From Lachnospiraceae bacterium (lineage in GTDB: Bacteria > Bacillota_A > Clostridia > Lachnospirales > Lachnospiraceae): a stretch of 64,000 bases of DNA. The position numbers and the translations under genes were made by a program. The number at the start of each line of letters is the position of its first letter. Positions within the stretch are counted from its first letter, which is position 1. A model generated the notes under the pieces. That model saw only the letters and a list, made by a program, of their open reading frames with translations, was not told the origin of the DNA and did not search any database. Shown here one piece after another: positions 1-8,794 of the stretch. The stretch lies in NCBI GenBank assembly GCA_021770615.1, contig JAETQR010000006.1, positions 1 to 64,000 of the forward strand, given 5' to 3'.

Positions 1-106
1 ACAATCTAAAAGAAAAATAGCACACATCGATTCCATGGAAGAAATGGCCGCAGCCCTTGCTACAAGCAGGGTTACGACCATTTTACGTTTCTATAAGTGT
101 CAAAGA
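1..106 (-). promoter_or_regulatory. Structured 5' leader, probably an L13-type ribosomal leader of off-window rplM
   Basis: The minus-strand transcript from the promoter at 111-139 begins near position 104 and runs off the window. Positions 42-83 fold into a long hairpin: the AAATGGTCG side pairs with CGGCCATTT, and an inner stem pairs CCCT with AGGG around GCTTGTAGC. In Firmicutes truA is commonly followed by rplM-rpsI, and rplM is often preceded by an L13 leader bound by L13. Position and structure fit that role. The L13 coding start lies outside the window, so the target gene is inferred. No covariance model was run. Confidence 0.6.
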
Positions 107-110
107 CGAG

Positions 111-139
111 ATTATATAATATTTTTCTTCTCTTGTCAA
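111..139 (-). promoter_or_regulatory. Consensus sigma-A promoter for the off-window rplM leader
   Basis: On the minus strand there is a perfect TTGACA (134-139), a 17-nt spacer and a perfect TATAAT (111-116). It reads away from truA towards the left edge and directly precedes the hairpin leader at 42-83. A full-consensus promoter is what a highly expressed ribosomal protein operon needs. Confidence 0.85.
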
Positions 140-185
140 TGAAAAAAATCCCTGTATCCCCGAATTTAACCATTTGGATCACATA

Positions 186-518
186 TTATTCTTCCTTTTC
201 GCCCATTTGCTGTCTGATCAAATAGGTATCATACAATAAGGAAGCACATATCGGAAACAAAACCCCAATAAAAAACGCGGCAATAGCTACATAAAAATTC
301 TTGAAATATATAAAGCACATAACAAACAGAAATAAACATACTGCCTGTGTAACCGTATACAAAATCCGTACTTTCCCAAACTTCTTTTTGTCCTTTTCGA
401 TTCCCGGAACATTCATTAAATTCTTATCTTTAACAACAAAACTTCTGATCAGAAGAAACCCCATTAATATAAAACCAGCCGCATATACGATCAAATACTG
501 CCCATAGTTTTCCATCAT
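186..518 (-). CDS. Small membrane protein of unknown function
   Basis: The product has 110 residues. Three hydrophobic stretches (about residues 8-27, 55-73 and 76-97) predict a three-pass membrane protein with a short charged loop rich in lysine and aspartate and a charged C-terminus. I do not recognise the family. The start is set at 518 because GGAGG at 528-532 sits 9 nt upstream, and the reading frame further upstream runs into the hairpin at 561-610. A second ATG follows immediately at 515. It lies between truA and the rplM promoter in the same direction and may be read from the truA transcript. No function is proposed. Confidence 0.75.
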   Translation of the reverse strand: MMENYGQYLIVYAAGFILMGFLLIRSFVVKDKNLMNVPGIEKDKKKFGKVRILYTVTQAVCLFLFVMCFIYFKNFYVAIAAFFIGVLFPICASLLYDTYLIRQQMGEKEE

Positions 519-560
519 ACCATCAATCCTCCATTCAAAGTCAAATACCCTGCGGCAGTC

Positions 561-610
561 GCCAAGATGGACAAGAGATGCTACGCATCTCTGTTGCATG
601 TCCGCTTGGC
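561..610. other. Stacked hairpin downstream of truA
   Basis: GCCAAG (561-566) pairs with CTTGGC (605-610), inside which GGACA pairs with TGTCC and GAGATGC pairs with GCATCTC around a 3-nt loop. There is no T-tract, so it is not an obvious terminator. It may stabilise or process the truA mRNA end. Confidence 0.5.
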
Positions 611-640
611 TCGTTGCTTCGCGAGAATAAAATCAAGTTT

Positions 641-1387
641 TCACTCTGTCTGCTCCCCGTAATCTATTTTCACCAGTGTAAGACCATGGGCCGGCGCTGT
701 CGGCCCGGCCAGTCCGCGGTCTGCCTGTAAAATTGCCTGACGGACCGTATCGTAGTCCCGTCTTCCCATTCCCACCTCGATCAGCGTACCTGCTATGATC
801 CTCACCATATGATATAGAAATCCATTTCCTGTAACCCGTATTTTTATATCTTCCCCATCCTGGCAGATCTTTATATCGTAAATCGTCCTCACCTTCGTCT
901 TTACCTGGCTGCCTGCGGAACAAAACCCAGCGAAATCATGCTCTCCTAAAAACAATTTCGCTGCTTCTTCCATCCTTCCCGCATTTAACGGAATATATAC
1001 AAAATAAGAATACAGCCGTTTTGTCGGCAACTGTATTTTCGCATTTGTAACTGCATATTCATAAGTCTTCCGGCTCACCCGGTATCTTGGATGAAATGTC
1101 TCCTCCACCTGCTCTGAACACATCACGCGGATATCCTCAGGCAGACGCTGGTTTACTGCCACTGCGATCTTCTCCGGAGGAATTTTTGTATTCGTATCAA
1201 AAACCGCCACATTCCCTCTCGCATGCACCCCGGTATCCGTGCGGCTGGCTCCCGCCAGCTCGACTTGTTCTCCTGTCAGTTCCCGCAGCGCCCCGGTCAG
1301 AACCTCCTCCACCGAAAGCGCATTCTTTTGTATCTGCCATCCGTGATAATTTGTCCCGTCATACGCCACGATCAATTTTATCCGCAT
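641..1387 (-). CDS. truA: tRNA pseudouridine(38-40) synthase TruA
   Basis: It converts uridines 38-40 of the tRNA anticodon stem to pseudouridine. The 248-residue protein starts MRIKLIVAYDGTNYHGWQ and has the family motif ASRTDTGVHA with the catalytic aspartate at about residue 51. Length is normal for the family. The start is set at 1387: an in-frame ATG four codons upstream (1399) overlaps the GGAGG that serves as ribosome binding site for 1387. It follows ecfT by about 40 nt in the same direction, the usual Firmicute arrangement ecfA1-ecfA2-ecfT-truA. Confidence 0.97.
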   Translation of the reverse strand: MRIKLIVAYDGTNYHGWQIQKNALSVEEVLTGALRELTGEQVELAGASRTDTGVHARGNVAVFDTNTKIPPEKIAVAVNQRLPEDIRVMCSEQVEETFHPRYRVSRKTYEYAVTNAKIQLPTKRLYSYFVYIPLNAGRMEEAAKLFLGEHDFAGFCSAGSQVKTKVRTIYDIKICQDGEDIKIRVTGNGFLYHMVRIIAGTLIEVGMGRRDYDTVRQAILQADRGLAGPTAPAHGLTLVKIDYGEQTE

Positions 1388-1428
1388 ATTTTCCTCCATT
1401 CCAAAAAGCGCTGAGACCTGTGATTACA

Positions 1429-2250
1429 TCAAAACGGTACAAAACGGTTTACAACCAGAAGCACTGCCAGATACGCCAATAATATAAAATAAGAGCCCAC
1501 ATCTCTTCTGAGATATTTCAGCGGCTTCATTTTAGTCCTTCCCTCTCCTCCCCGGTAGCACCTCGCCTCCATCGCGAGCGCCAGATCATAAGCCCGTCTC
1601 GTCGAAGAGACGAGAAGCGGAACAAGGATTGATACCATGGCCTTTAAACGTTCCGTGATCTTTCCCTCATCAAAAGCTGCCCCTCTTGCACTCTGCGCTT
1701 TGATGATACGGTTTGCCTCCTCTAAAAGGATCGGAATAAAACGAAGGGCAAGGGACATCATCATCGCCAGATCGTGTATTGGCACCCGGATCTTCCCCAG
1801 CGGTTTTAAAAGACTCTCGATTCCATCTGTCAGCTTATTCGGCGTCGTTGTGTAGGTAAGCAGAGAAGAACCAATCACCAGATAGACAAGTCGTAACACC
1901 ATAAACAATCCCTTACGAAGCCCCTGCCATGTCACAATGATCGGATGCCCTTTTATCAGCTCCCATTCAAGAAACGCATCGCCGGAAGTAAAAAACACAT
2001 TAAAAAAAGCGGTAAAAAGTATAAGAAAAAGAACCGGTTTGAGCCCACGGGAAATATAAGAAACGGGCACATGGCTCATGCGGATCACGCTCACGAGAAA
2101 TACGGTCACTACGATATAGCCGGCAAAGCCATGGAACAAAAATAAGGAAACCAGATAGACAAGTACTGCCACTATTTTTACCCGGGGATCTAACTCATGT
2201 ATTTTGGATCTGACCGGATAATATTGTCCAATCGTTATATCTCTCAGCAT
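1429..2250 (-). CDS. ecfT: Energy-coupling factor transporter membrane protein EcfT
   Basis: EcfT is the shared membrane scaffold of group II ECF vitamin importers. It transmits ATPase movement to exchangeable substrate-binding S components. The 273 residues contain several membrane segments and two cytoplasmic coupling-helix motifs of the Ala-Arg-Gly type, seen here as QSARGAAF and MEARCYRG. The start ATG at 2250 is preceded by AAGGAGAG. It lies directly behind the two ATPase genes, completing the ECF module. No S component is encoded in the window, so the module probably serves unlinked S proteins. Confidence 0.95.
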   Translation of the reverse strand: MLRDITIGQYYPVRSKIHELDPRVKIVAVLVYLVSLFLFHGFAGYIVVTVFLVSVIRMSHVPVSYISRGLKPVLFLILFTAFFNVFFTSGDAFLEWELIKGHPIIVTWQGLRKGLFMVLRLVYLVIGSSLLTYTTTPNKLTDGIESLLKPLGKIRVPIHDLAMMMSLALRFIPILLEEANRIIKAQSARGAAFDEGKITERLKAMVSILVPLLVSSTRRAYDLALAMEARCYRGGEGRTKMKPLKYLRRDVGSYFILLAYLAVLLVVNRFVPF

Positions 2251-2299
2251 CGTACTCTCTCCTTCTTAACCTGTTGTTTCTGGCTGCCCTGTCTGTCTC

Positions 2300-3157
2300 C
2301 TATCCATGTTTCCTGTTATAGCATTTCATGATCGCATCCACCGCCTGCCTTACATTGATCGCATTGTGCGGCAGACGCACGCCTTTTCCGGCAAGTCCCT
2401 CCATTGCATATGTTACCTGAGGGGCGCGAAGCCCGATCCGTTCCAAGTCCTTATAATGGGAAAACACCTCTTCCGGCGTCCCGTCATAAGCGATCGTTCC
2501 GCTATCCATAACGATAAGCCGCTCTGCATATTTCCCCATATCTTCCATACTGTGTGAAACGACGATGACTGTTATTTTCCTCTCCTTGTGCAGTTTCCGG
2601 ATCAGTTCCAAAAGATCGTCCCTGCCGGATGGGTCAAGTCCCGCTGTCGGCTCATCCAATATAAGTACTTCCGGCTGCATCGCCAGCACCCCGGCGATCG
2701 CAACACGGCGTTTCTGCCCGCCGGAGAGTTCCAACGGAGATGCGTCCAGAAGATCTTCCGTTATCCCCACTTGTTTTAGCGCTTCAAATGCACGCATATC
2801 AACCTCCAGCGGATCCAATCCCAGATTCTTTGGTCCAAATTTTACATCCTCAAGCACCGTCGTCTCAAATAGCTGATGTTCCGGATACTGAAATACGATC
2901 GATACCTTTCCCCGGAGTTCCTTTTTGGAATATTCTTTATCGTTGATATCTTCTCCATTATAATAGACGCCCCCGGAAGTAGGGACAAGCAACCCATTCA
3001 TATGCTGGATCAATGTTGATTTTCCCGATCCGGTGTGCCCGATCAATCCGATAAATTCACCATCTCTGATCTTAAGATTTATATCATACAGCGCTACTTT
3101 TTCAAATGCTGTTCCTTTTGCATATACATATTCAACTTTGTTAAGTAAAATGGACAT
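2300..3157 (-). CDS. ecfA2: Energy-coupling factor transporter ATPase EcfA2
   Basis: This is the second ATPase of the ECF vitamin importer. The 285-residue protein has Walker A GHTGSGKST near residue 40, the Q-loop (FQYPEHQLF), signature LSGGQKRR and Walker B LILDEPTAGLDP. The start is placed at 3157 because GGAGG lies just upstream. An in-frame ATG at 3181 overlaps the ecfA1 stop but lacks a comparable binding site, and a third ATG at 3169 contains the Shine-Dalgarno itself. It is tightly packed between ecfA1 and ecfT. Confidence 0.96.
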   Translation of the reverse strand: MSILLNKVEYVYAKGTAFEKVALYDINLKIRDGEFIGLIGHTGSGKSTLIQHMNGLLVPTSGGVYYNGEDINDKEYSKKELRGKVSIVFQYPEHQLFETTVLEDVKFGPKNLGLDPLEVDMRAFEALKQVGITEDLLDASPLELSGGQKRRVAIAGVLAMQPEVLILDEPTAGLDPSGRDDLLELIRKLHKERKITVIVVSHSMEDMGKYAERLIVMDSGTIAYDGTPEEVFSHYKDLERIGLRAPQVTYAMEGLAGKGVRLPHNAINVRQAVDAIMKCYNRKHG

Positions 3158-3177
3158 ACGTTCCTCCATTCCTGATT

Positions 3178-4026
3178 TCAAAGCAGGATCTCCGCCATCC
3201 TGTCCACAAATTCATCCACGGTAATGATATCTTCTGGAAGAGAAATCCCCCGTCTGCGAAGCTCGGCTGCCAGTTCCGTCACCTGGGGAACATCCAGCCG
3301 GTATTCCCTCAGCTTCTCCGTCTGGGAAAATATTTCCTTCGGCTTTCCACTCATCACAAGTTTTCCCTCATTCATAACAAGGATACGGTCTGCCTCTGTA
3401 ACCTCATCCATATAATGGGTGATCCACAGGATCGTAATATGTTCCTTTTCATTAATCTCCCTTACCGCCTGCAATACTTCCCTTCGTCCCACCGGATCAA
3501 GCATCGCCGTCGACTCATCAAAAACGATACATTTCGGCCTCATGGCAAGCACGCCGGCGATCGCCACACGCTGCTTCTGTCCCCCGGACAAAGTATTCGG
3601 AGATTCTTTCCGGTTCCGGTACATTCTTACTTTTTTCAACGAATCCTCTACCCTCTGCCAAATTTCCTCTGTCGGCACACCAAGGTTTTCCGGTCCGAAA
3701 CCCACATCCTCCTCGACGACACTATGCACGATCTGATTATCCGGATTCTGGAAAACCATCCCCGCACGCTGCCGCACTTCCCACAGCATCTCCTCGTCAC
3801 TGGTATCAATATCATCCACATAAACCGTTCCCTCGCCGGGAAGAAGGATCGCATTGATGTGCTTGGCCAATGTCGATTTGCCGGAGCCATTCGCTCCGAG
3901 GACCGCTACAAACTCGCCTTTATTTACCTGAAACGACAAGTGGTCAAGTGCCATTTCCACACCAAGCACCTCGTCATTTTCGTCCCTTCGGATATATTCA
4001 AACACAAGATTTTCCGCCTTGATCAA
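3178..4026 (-). CDS. ecfA1: Energy-coupling factor transporter ATPase EcfA1
   Basis: This is the first ATPase of the ECF importer. It has Walker A GANGSGKST, Q-loop FQNPDNQIV, signature LSGGQKQR and Walker B IVFDESTAMLDP. The DES in place of the usual DEP is normal for EcfA1. The start is uncertain: a TTG at 4026 gives MIKAENLVFEY, the usual EcfA1 N-terminus, with a weak GGGATGG upstream. A GTG at 4050 would add eight atypical residues and has no visible binding site. An inverted repeat (4052-4074) sits just upstream. It heads the ecfA1-ecfA2-ecfT-truA operon. Confidence 0.93.
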   Translation of the reverse strand: MIKAENLVFEYIRRDENDEVLGVEMALDHLSFQVNKGEFVAVLGANGSGKSTLAKHINAILLPGEGTVYVDDIDTSDEEMLWEVRQRAGMVFQNPDNQIVHSVVEEDVGFGPENLGVPTEEIWQRVEDSLKKVRMYRNRKESPNTLSGGQKQRVAIAGVLAMRPKCIVFDESTAMLDPVGRREVLQAVREINEKEHITILWITHYMDEVTEADRILVMNEGKLVMSGKPKEIFSQTEKLREYRLDVPQVTELAAELRRRGISLPEDIITVDEFVDRMAEILL

Positions 4027-4051
4027 AAGAACACCATCCCATCGAATCACT

Positions 4052-4074
4052 TATCACAACGGCACATTGTGATA
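4052..4074. promoter_or_regulatory. Inverted repeat upstream of ecfA1
   Basis: TATCACAA and TTGTGATA form an exact 8-bp inverted repeat separated by 7 nt, immediately upstream of the ecfA1 start region. It could be an operator for a dimeric regulator or an mRNA hairpin. The symmetry is seen; the role is inferred. Confidence 0.4.
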
Positions 4075-4154
4075 CCAGCAGTTACATAGAAATTCTAACA
4101 TAAGATCTTTACTTTTTCCATTGTTTTTCGGAATAATTTTTTGTCTTAGGCATC

Positions 4155-4200
4155 AAAAAAGGAACGATACCCCGATCTATTGGTTTATCGTTCCTTTTTT
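4155..4200 (-). terminator. Intrinsic terminator, potentially bidirectional
   Basis: AAAAAAGGAACGATA (4155-4169) pairs with its complement at 4186-4200, giving a 15-bp stem flanked by A and T tracts on both sides. It lies just past the 4242-5105 gene and separates it from the ecfA1 operon. Confidence 0.85.
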
Positions 4201-4241
4201 GCATCGCATATTCTTGTTGTATCTTAAAAATCAATGTCTTA

Positions 4242-5105
4242 TCAAGCCATCCTGTCAAACGTTCCTGTCCCTTCGAGCCATTCCGACTGACCATTTTCCA
4301 AAAGGCTTTTCTCCCATTGTTCCTCTACTTCCCGCCTGTCAGCACGCTTCTTTTCCAAACGTTCTTCTTCCAGTTTCTTTGCCTCTTTCCTGGCAGCCGC
4401 TTTCTTTTCAGAAGCCTTTTTCGCATCCGCCCGTTTCTTTGCCGCCTTTTCAGCAGCTTTCGTCGCCGCCGCTTTCCTGCTCTTTGCCGCCGATCTTGCC
4501 GGATCGACATTATCATAAAGAAAACTCATGCTTCTGACCTGTGCATGCGACTGAGACGAGGAAAATGGATGGTCGGAAGTACAGCTGCCCCGATACGGAA
4601 TCCCATCCGCACCTGCATATTTTCGGTTCTTTTCTGACAGGGAGAAGATGCTTCCCGTCAAATGAGACGTCACATTTCTTCCGTCACTGTACTGCAGTGT
4701 GTACCCTTTTTTCCCCTGAAGTTCACAATCCATCAGACCATATACCTGTGCCCGGTAGCTTGGATCCGACGCCATTTTCTTTAACTGGCTGTCATCAATA
4801 TAAAGATAAAACTTTCCTGTAACGACTTTGGATGGCTCCGAATTTGTCAGAGTATATTCCGGAAACCATTCGTTGATCTGTTGTTTGAGCTCATCCACGC
4901 TCATCGTCCCATCGCCGCCCTCTTTGGAAATCTGCGATGTATAATAAGAAACCGCCTGCCTTTTATAACTCTGAAATCCCTCGTTCATATCCTCAAGATA
5001 TTTATATACTTTATTCGGATTCCATGTTGGTTTTCTGGAGGATGTCTGCTTTACCCCTCCCGCAGAGGATGCTCCTGCTACAGACGCTGCTATACTTATC
5101 GACAT
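4242..5105 (-). CDS. Unknown protein with basic coiled-coil tail, sigma-28-type promoter
   Basis: 287 residues with no signal peptide or membrane segment. Residues about 70-130 resemble the small Lachnospiraceae family I know as DUF6033: a short MSVDELKQQI segment, then a strand-rich stretch around FYLYIDDSQLKKMASDPSY. The gene at 47853-48425 shares this pattern. Residues about 200-270 are an alanine/lysine/arginine/glutamate-rich, probably helical tail. AAAGGAG lies 9 nt before the ATG at 5105. A sigma-28-like promoter (5195-5222) precedes it and a strong terminator follows, so it is a single-gene unit placed between rplQ and ecfA1, which are often adjacent in relatives. Its function is unknown; a motility-linked role is inferred from the promoter only. 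Confidence 0.7.
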   Translation of the reverse strand: MSISIAASVAGASSAGGVKQTSSRKPTWNPNKVYKYLEDMNEGFQSYKRQAVSYYTSQISKEGGDGTMSVDELKQQINEWFPEYTLTNSEPSKVVTGKFYLYIDDSQLKKMASDPSYRAQVYGLMDCELQGKKGYTLQYSDGRNVTSHLTGSIFSLSEKNRKYAGADGIPYRGSCTSDHPFSSSQSHAQVRSMSFLYDNVDPARSAAKSRKAAATKAAEKAAKKRADAKKASEKKAAARKEAKKLEEERLEKKRADRREVEEQWEKSLLENGQSEWLEGTGTFDRMA

Positions 5106-5194
5106 AACCCATATCTCCTTTCACGTTTCTCATGCATTACCGGACACCAGAATTTTCTAACGTTCGATGTAAGCAATCATATATTGTATTATCT

Positions 5195-5222
5195 ATATCG
5201 GATCAAAGCAGCTTTTTATTTA
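5195..5222 (-). promoter_or_regulatory. Candidate sigma-28 (FliA/SigD) promoter
   Basis: On the minus strand TAAA (5219-5222), 16 nt, then TCCGATAT (5195-5202). The SigD consensus is TAAA-N15-GCCGATAT, so there is one mismatch and one extra spacer base. The better copy is at 48523-48549, before a gene with a similar domain. Confidence 0.55.
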
Positions 5223-5240
5223 CATATGTAATCCTATTGG

Positions 5241-5282
5241 CAAAAAAAATCGGAATCCTTCAAATACCGTAGGATTCCGATT
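5241..5282 (-). terminator. Intrinsic terminator of the ribosomal alpha operon
   Basis: On the minus strand AATCGGAATCCT (5271-5282 side) pairs over 12 bp with AGGATTCCGATT (5248-5259 side) and is followed by eight T residues. It lies about 35 nt past the rplQ stop and ends the long ribosomal protein transcript. Confidence 0.93.
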
Positions 5283-5315
5283 ACCTTTTCATTATTACAA
5301 ACCAAACCGGGTGGA

Positions 5316-5852
5316 TTACACCAGTTCGATCACAACTTCCATCGCTGCATCACCTTTACGCGGTCCGATCTTAATGATCCTTGTATAACCACCTTTGCGG
5401 TCTGCATACTTCGGAGCGATCTCATCAAACAATTTGCTTGCGATATCTACTTTCTTTGTTCCTTTTTTCTTTCCTGCTGTACCAGCCGGAACTTCTGTAA
5501 TACCATAAAGCATTTTGTTCATCTGACGTCTTGCGTGAAGTCTGGATGGTGCTTCTTTTTTGACTTCCTTATCTACTGTGTCAAAAACAGTAACTTTTTT
5601 ACCATCTACTACTTCCTTCACTCTTTTTCCGTCTTTATCTTTCTGAGGCACTTTGGCCTTTACTGTAACAGTCTCATAGTTATCCTTCTCACGAACTGCC
5701 ATTGCGATCATATGCTCAGCAATTCTACGGATTTCCTTTGCTTTCGCCTCCGTTGTAACAATTTTTCCATGGTAAAGGAGATTTGTTACCTGGTTACGAA
5801 GCAAAGCTTTTCTCTGGCTGGAAGTTCTTCCAAGCTTTCTATAACCTGCCAT
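5316..5852 (-). CDS. rplQ: Large ribosomal subunit protein bL17, enlarged
   Basis: The N-terminus ([20 protein letters not shown]) and C-terminus ([15 protein letters not shown]) are typical L17. The protein has 178 residues against about 120 in Bacillus subtilis. The excess is mainly an insert of roughly 45 lysine/valine-rich residues after about residue 60, before the LHARRQ motif. It is the last gene of the alpha operon, 17 nt after rpoA, and is followed by the terminator at 5241-5282. Strong AAGGAGG upstream of the ATG. Confidence 0.97.
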   Translation of the reverse strand: MAGYRKLGRTSSQRKALLRNQVTNLLYHGKIVTTEAKAKEIRRIAEHMIAMAVREKDNYETVTVKAKVPQKDKDGKRVKEVVDGKKVTVFDTVDKEVKKEAPSRLHARRQMNKMLYGITEVPAGTAGKKKGTKKVDIASKLFDEIAPKYADRKGGYTRIIKIGPRKGDAAMEVVIELV

Positions 5853-5869
5853 TACTATTTCCTCCTTGA

Positions 5870-6832
5870 TTATTCTTCATTCGACTTCAGCGACAAACCA
5901 AGCTCTTTTAACTTAGCAAGCACCTCTTCAAGAGACTTGCGGCCCAAGTTACGAACTTTCATCATATCATCTGCTGTCTTATTGGTGAGTTCTTCCACTG
6001 TATTGATTCCCGCTCTCTTCAGACAGTTATAGGAACGAACGGACAACTCCAGTTCATCAATGTTGAGCTCGAGTACTTTCACGGTCTCGTCTTCTTCCTT
6101 CTCCACGATCACCTCTGCCATCTTCGCTTTTTCTGACAAGTCGATAAATGTGTTCAGGTGCTCACTCATAACCTTTGCGGCAAGACTAACCGCCTCATCC
6201 GGCTCAAGTGTACCATTCGTATACACATCCAGTGTAAGCTTATCAAAATCCGTGATCTGGCCGACACGCGTGTTTTCAATCGCAATATTTACTCTTTCGA
6301 TTGGAGTAAATATGGAATCAATCGGAATAACGTCTATCGCCATTTCTTCTCTCTTATTCTTATCAGAACTTACATAGCCACGACCGTTTACAACCGTCAT
6401 TTCTATGTAGAGCTTACAGTCAGCTCCACCATTTAATGTGGCGATCACCTGCTCTTTATTGATGATCTCAAGATCAGAATCGCATTTGATGTCTGCTGCT
6501 GTAACCACGCCTTCACCCTGTGCATCAATATACATCATCTTTGTCTCATTCAGGTTGTCACTGCTGTTTTTGATCGACAGGCTCTTGATGTTCATGACAA
6601 TCTCTGTCACATCTTCTTTCACGCCCGGAATCGCACTGAATTCATGTACGACGCCGTCGATCTTGATGTGGCTCACCGCAGTCCCCGGCAAAGATGAGAG
6701 CATAATTCGTCTCAAAGAATTACCCAAAGTTGTTCCGTATCCTCTTTCAAGTGGTTCTACTACAAAACGTCCGTATTTCTTATCTTCAGAAATTTCAACA
6801 ATTTCAATTCTTGGCTTTTCAAACTCAAACAC
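5870..6832 (-). CDS. rpoA: RNA polymerase subunit alpha
   Basis: 320 residues with normal layout: N-terminal assembly domain to about residue 230 (including [18 protein letters not shown]), an acidic linker, and the DNA/activator-binding C-terminal domain around residues 255-310 ([26 protein letters not shown]). Translation starts at a GTG (6832), 9 nt after AGGAGG. Lies between rpsD and rplQ as in most bacteria. Confidence 0.98.
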   Translation of the reverse strand: MFEFEKPRIEIVEISEDKKYGRFVVEPLERGYGTTLGNSLRRIMLSSLPGTAVSHIKIDGVVHEFSAIPGVKEDVTEIVMNIKSLSIKNSSDNLNETKMMYIDAQGEGVVTAADIKCDSDLEIINKEQVIATLNGGADCKLYIEMTVVNGRGYVSSDKNKREEMAIDVIPIDSIFTPIERVNIAIENTRVGQITDFDKLTLDVYTNGTLEPDEAVSLAAKVMSEHLNTFIDLSEKAKMAEVIVEKEEDETVKVLELNIDELELSVRSYNCLKRAGINTVEELTNKTADDMMKVRNLGRKSLEEVLAKLKELGLSLKSNEE

Positions 6833-6862
6833 TCTAGGACCCCTCCTTTTGGGATTACTTAA

Positions 6863-7456
6863 TTACTTGGAGTACAACTCGACGATAAGCACTTCATTCA
6901 CAGGTACATCGATCTCTGCTCTCGTAGGAACCTGGGTAATGCTTCCCTTAAGATTCTCATGGTCAGCCTCTAACCATGCCGGAACCAGACGTGCGCCTGT
7001 CACCTCTAAAATATCTTTGTATCTCTGTGTTCCCTTGAATTTTTCTTTGATTTCGATCACATCACCGGCTTTTACCTGATAAGAAGGGATATTGACCGCT
7101 TTTCCATTTACAAGCACATGCTTGTGATCCACGATCTGTCTTGCCTCTTTTCTCGTTCTTCCGTAACCAAGACGATACATTACATTGTCAAGTCTCAGTT
7201 CAAGAAGGATCATCAGGTTTTCACCTACTGTACCATATTTTAATTTCTGGGCCTTTGCAAAATAATTGCGGAAAGGCTTCTCAAGTACACCATATATAAA
7301 TTTTGCTTTCTGTTTTTCCTTTAACTGCATTCCGTACTCACTGAGTTTTTTTCCGGTCTTCGCATTTCTCTTGGATTTTTTATCGATACCGAGGTAAACC
7401 GGATCCAAATCAAGAGATCTACATCTTTTCAAAACAGGCGTCATATCTCTAGCCAT
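6863..7456 (-). CDS. rpsD: Small ribosomal subunit protein uS4
   Basis: Primary 16S-binding assembly protein. 197 residues from MARDMTPVLKRCR; the S4 RNA-binding domain is visible at LRLDNVMYRLGYGRTRKEAR. Start set at 7456; the ATG four codons earlier contains the GGAGG used as binding site. No N-terminal zinc cysteines (a C-minus form). Confidence 0.97.
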   Translation of the reverse strand: MARDMTPVLKRCRSLDLDPVYLGIDKKSKRNAKTGKKLSEYGMQLKEKQKAKFIYGVLEKPFRNYFAKAQKLKYGTVGENLMILLELRLDNVMYRLGYGRTRKEARQIVDHKHVLVNGKAVNIPSYQVKAGDVIEIKEKFKGTQRYKDILEVTGARLVPAWLEADHENLKGSITQVPTRAEIDVPVNEVLIVELYSK

Positions 7457-7523
7457 TTTTTCCTCCATTCTGCCGCCGTGCGGCGCTAAACTTTAATCGC
7501 CATAGCAAATCCAAAATTCGCTT

Positions 7524-7919
7524 TTATACTCTTCTACGTTTTGGTGGTCTGCAACCATTGTGGGGAACTGGTGTTACATCCTGGATACTCGTCACTTCAA
7601 TCCCGCAAGCCTGGATCGCACGGATCGCAGCTTCTCTTCCCGAACCCGGTCCCTTTACCATTACCTCTACTGATTTCAATCCATGTGGCAACGCCGCCTT
7701 TGCTGCTGTCTCAGCAGCCATCTGTGCAGCATATGGAGTGGATTTTCTGGAACCTCTGAATCCAAGTCCGCCTGCACTTGCCCATGATATTGCATTTCCC
7801 TGCATATCGGTCAGCGTTACGATTGTATTATTAAAAGATGACTGAATGTGCGCTTGTCCGCGGTCAATATTCTTTTTGACACGCTTTTTTGTCACTTTTT
7901 TTGCAACTTTCTTAGCCAT
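7524..7919 (-). CDS. rpsK: Small ribosomal subunit protein uS11
   Basis: 131 residues beginning [17 protein letters not shown], with the conserved [15 protein letters not shown] and the C-terminal [18 protein letters not shown]. The ATG at 7919 lies 8 nt after AGGAGG. An in-frame TTG two codons upstream is not used on this evidence. Part of rpmJ-rpsM-rpsK-rpsD-rpoA-rplQ. Confidence 0.97.
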   Translation of the reverse strand: MAKKVAKKVTKKRVKKNIDRGQAHIQSSFNNTIVTLTDMQGNAISWASAGGLGFRGSRKSTPYAAQMAAETAAKAALPHGLKSVEVMVKGPGSGREAAIRAIQACGIEVTSIQDVTPVPHNGCRPPKRRRV

Positions 7920-7939
7920 TGACAAAACCTCCTAAAATA

Positions 7940-8308
7940 TTATTTCTTCTTGTTTGCTACTGTACGTTTCGGACCTTTTCTCGTCCTTGCATTCGTTTTT
8001 GTCTTCTGTCCACGAACCGGAAGTCCTTTTCTGTGACGGATTCCTCTGTAGCATCCTATTTCCTGTAACCTTTTGATGTTTAAGGCAACCTCTCTTCTCA
8101 GATCACCCTCCACAACCTGTGTTCTGTCAATAACGTCGCGGATCTTCGCAACATCTTCGTCAGTCAGATCCTTACAACGAATGTCAGGATCTACGTTTGC
8201 CTCGCTCAAAATACGTCTTGAACTGGAAACGCCGATACCATAAATATAGGTAAGACCTATCTCTACACGTTTTTCTCTTGGTAAATCTACACCACTGATA
8301 CGAGCCAT
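7940..8308 (-). CDS. rpsM: Small ribosomal subunit protein uS13
   Basis: 122 residues starting [19 protein letters not shown], with the helix-two-turn-helix region [13 protein letters not shown] and the basic C-terminal tail ([13 protein letters not shown]). GGAGG lies 12 nt upstream. It is separated from rpmJ by an unusually long spacer. Confidence 0.97.
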   Translation of the reverse strand: MARISGVDLPREKRVEIGLTYIYGIGVSSSRRILSEANVDPDIRCKDLTDEDVAKIRDVIDRTQVVEGDLRREVALNIKRLQEIGCYRGIRHRKGLPVRGQKTKTNARTRKGPKRTVANKKK

Positions 8309-8589
8309 GTGTACTTTACACCTCCATTAAAAATTTGAATGAATTGTTTCAAAGAACCTGCTTATGCAAGTTCTTTGCAGCCGCTTTAAATCATGACAAC
8401 ATCCCAGCCAAATAACCACTTTCTTCTATAAATAATATAGAATACCTCCATGGAGAAATCTGCAATGCTGAACGTCACGATATCACAACTTCTCATAATG
8501 ACGGAATGAGAAGTCTGTAACACAGAAAGCAAGACTTATATAAGCACGAAAAGAACCTAAAGTCTCCTTTAGGTCTCTCTGATATATTG
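8309..8589 (-). other. Long hairpin-rich spacer between rpmJ and rpsM
   Basis: These genes are normally almost adjacent; here about 280 nt separate them. Three stems are visible: 8555-8574 (ACCTAAAG/CTTTAGGT, 8 bp, followed on the minus strand by a T-rich stretch), 8488-8514 (ACTTCTCAT/ATGAGAAGT, 9 bp) and 8350-8377 (CAAAGAAC/GTTCTTTG, 8 bp). No coding sequence or known leader was recognised. It may attenuate or process the alpha-operon mRNA. Confidence 0.55.
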
Positions 8590-8703
8590 TCAGCCCTGTC
8601 TTTGTTTGTGTTTCGGGTTCTCACAGATGACTCTGATACGACCCTTTCTTTTAATGATTTTGCACTTTTCGCAAATTGGTTTTACTGATGATCTAACCTT
8701 CAC
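8590..8703 (-). CDS. rpmJ: Large ribosomal subunit protein bL36
   Basis: 37 residues read as (GTG)[19 protein letters not shown] and ending HKQRQG. The zinc ligands C-x2-C then C and H are present, so this is the zinc-binding form. Start is GTG at 8703, 8 nt after GGAGG (8712-8716). It opens the alpha half of the ribosomal block and has its own promoter at 8795-8823, downstream of the inserted LRR genes. Confidence 0.96.
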   Translation of the reverse strand: MKVRSSVKPICEKCKIIKRKGRIRVICENPKHKQRQG

Positions 8704-8794
8704 AGTAATAACCTCCTTTCACATGATTGACATGTTGTTTCCTGGCCCGCTAAAGCAGGCACTTTTACTTCCGTCTAGCGAAAGTCCATTTACA

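Noticed and set aside
4027..4050. GTG start for ecfA1 at 4050
   Set aside because: No Shine-Dalgarno and the extra residues are unlike any EcfA1; the TTG at 4026 gives the standard N-terminus.
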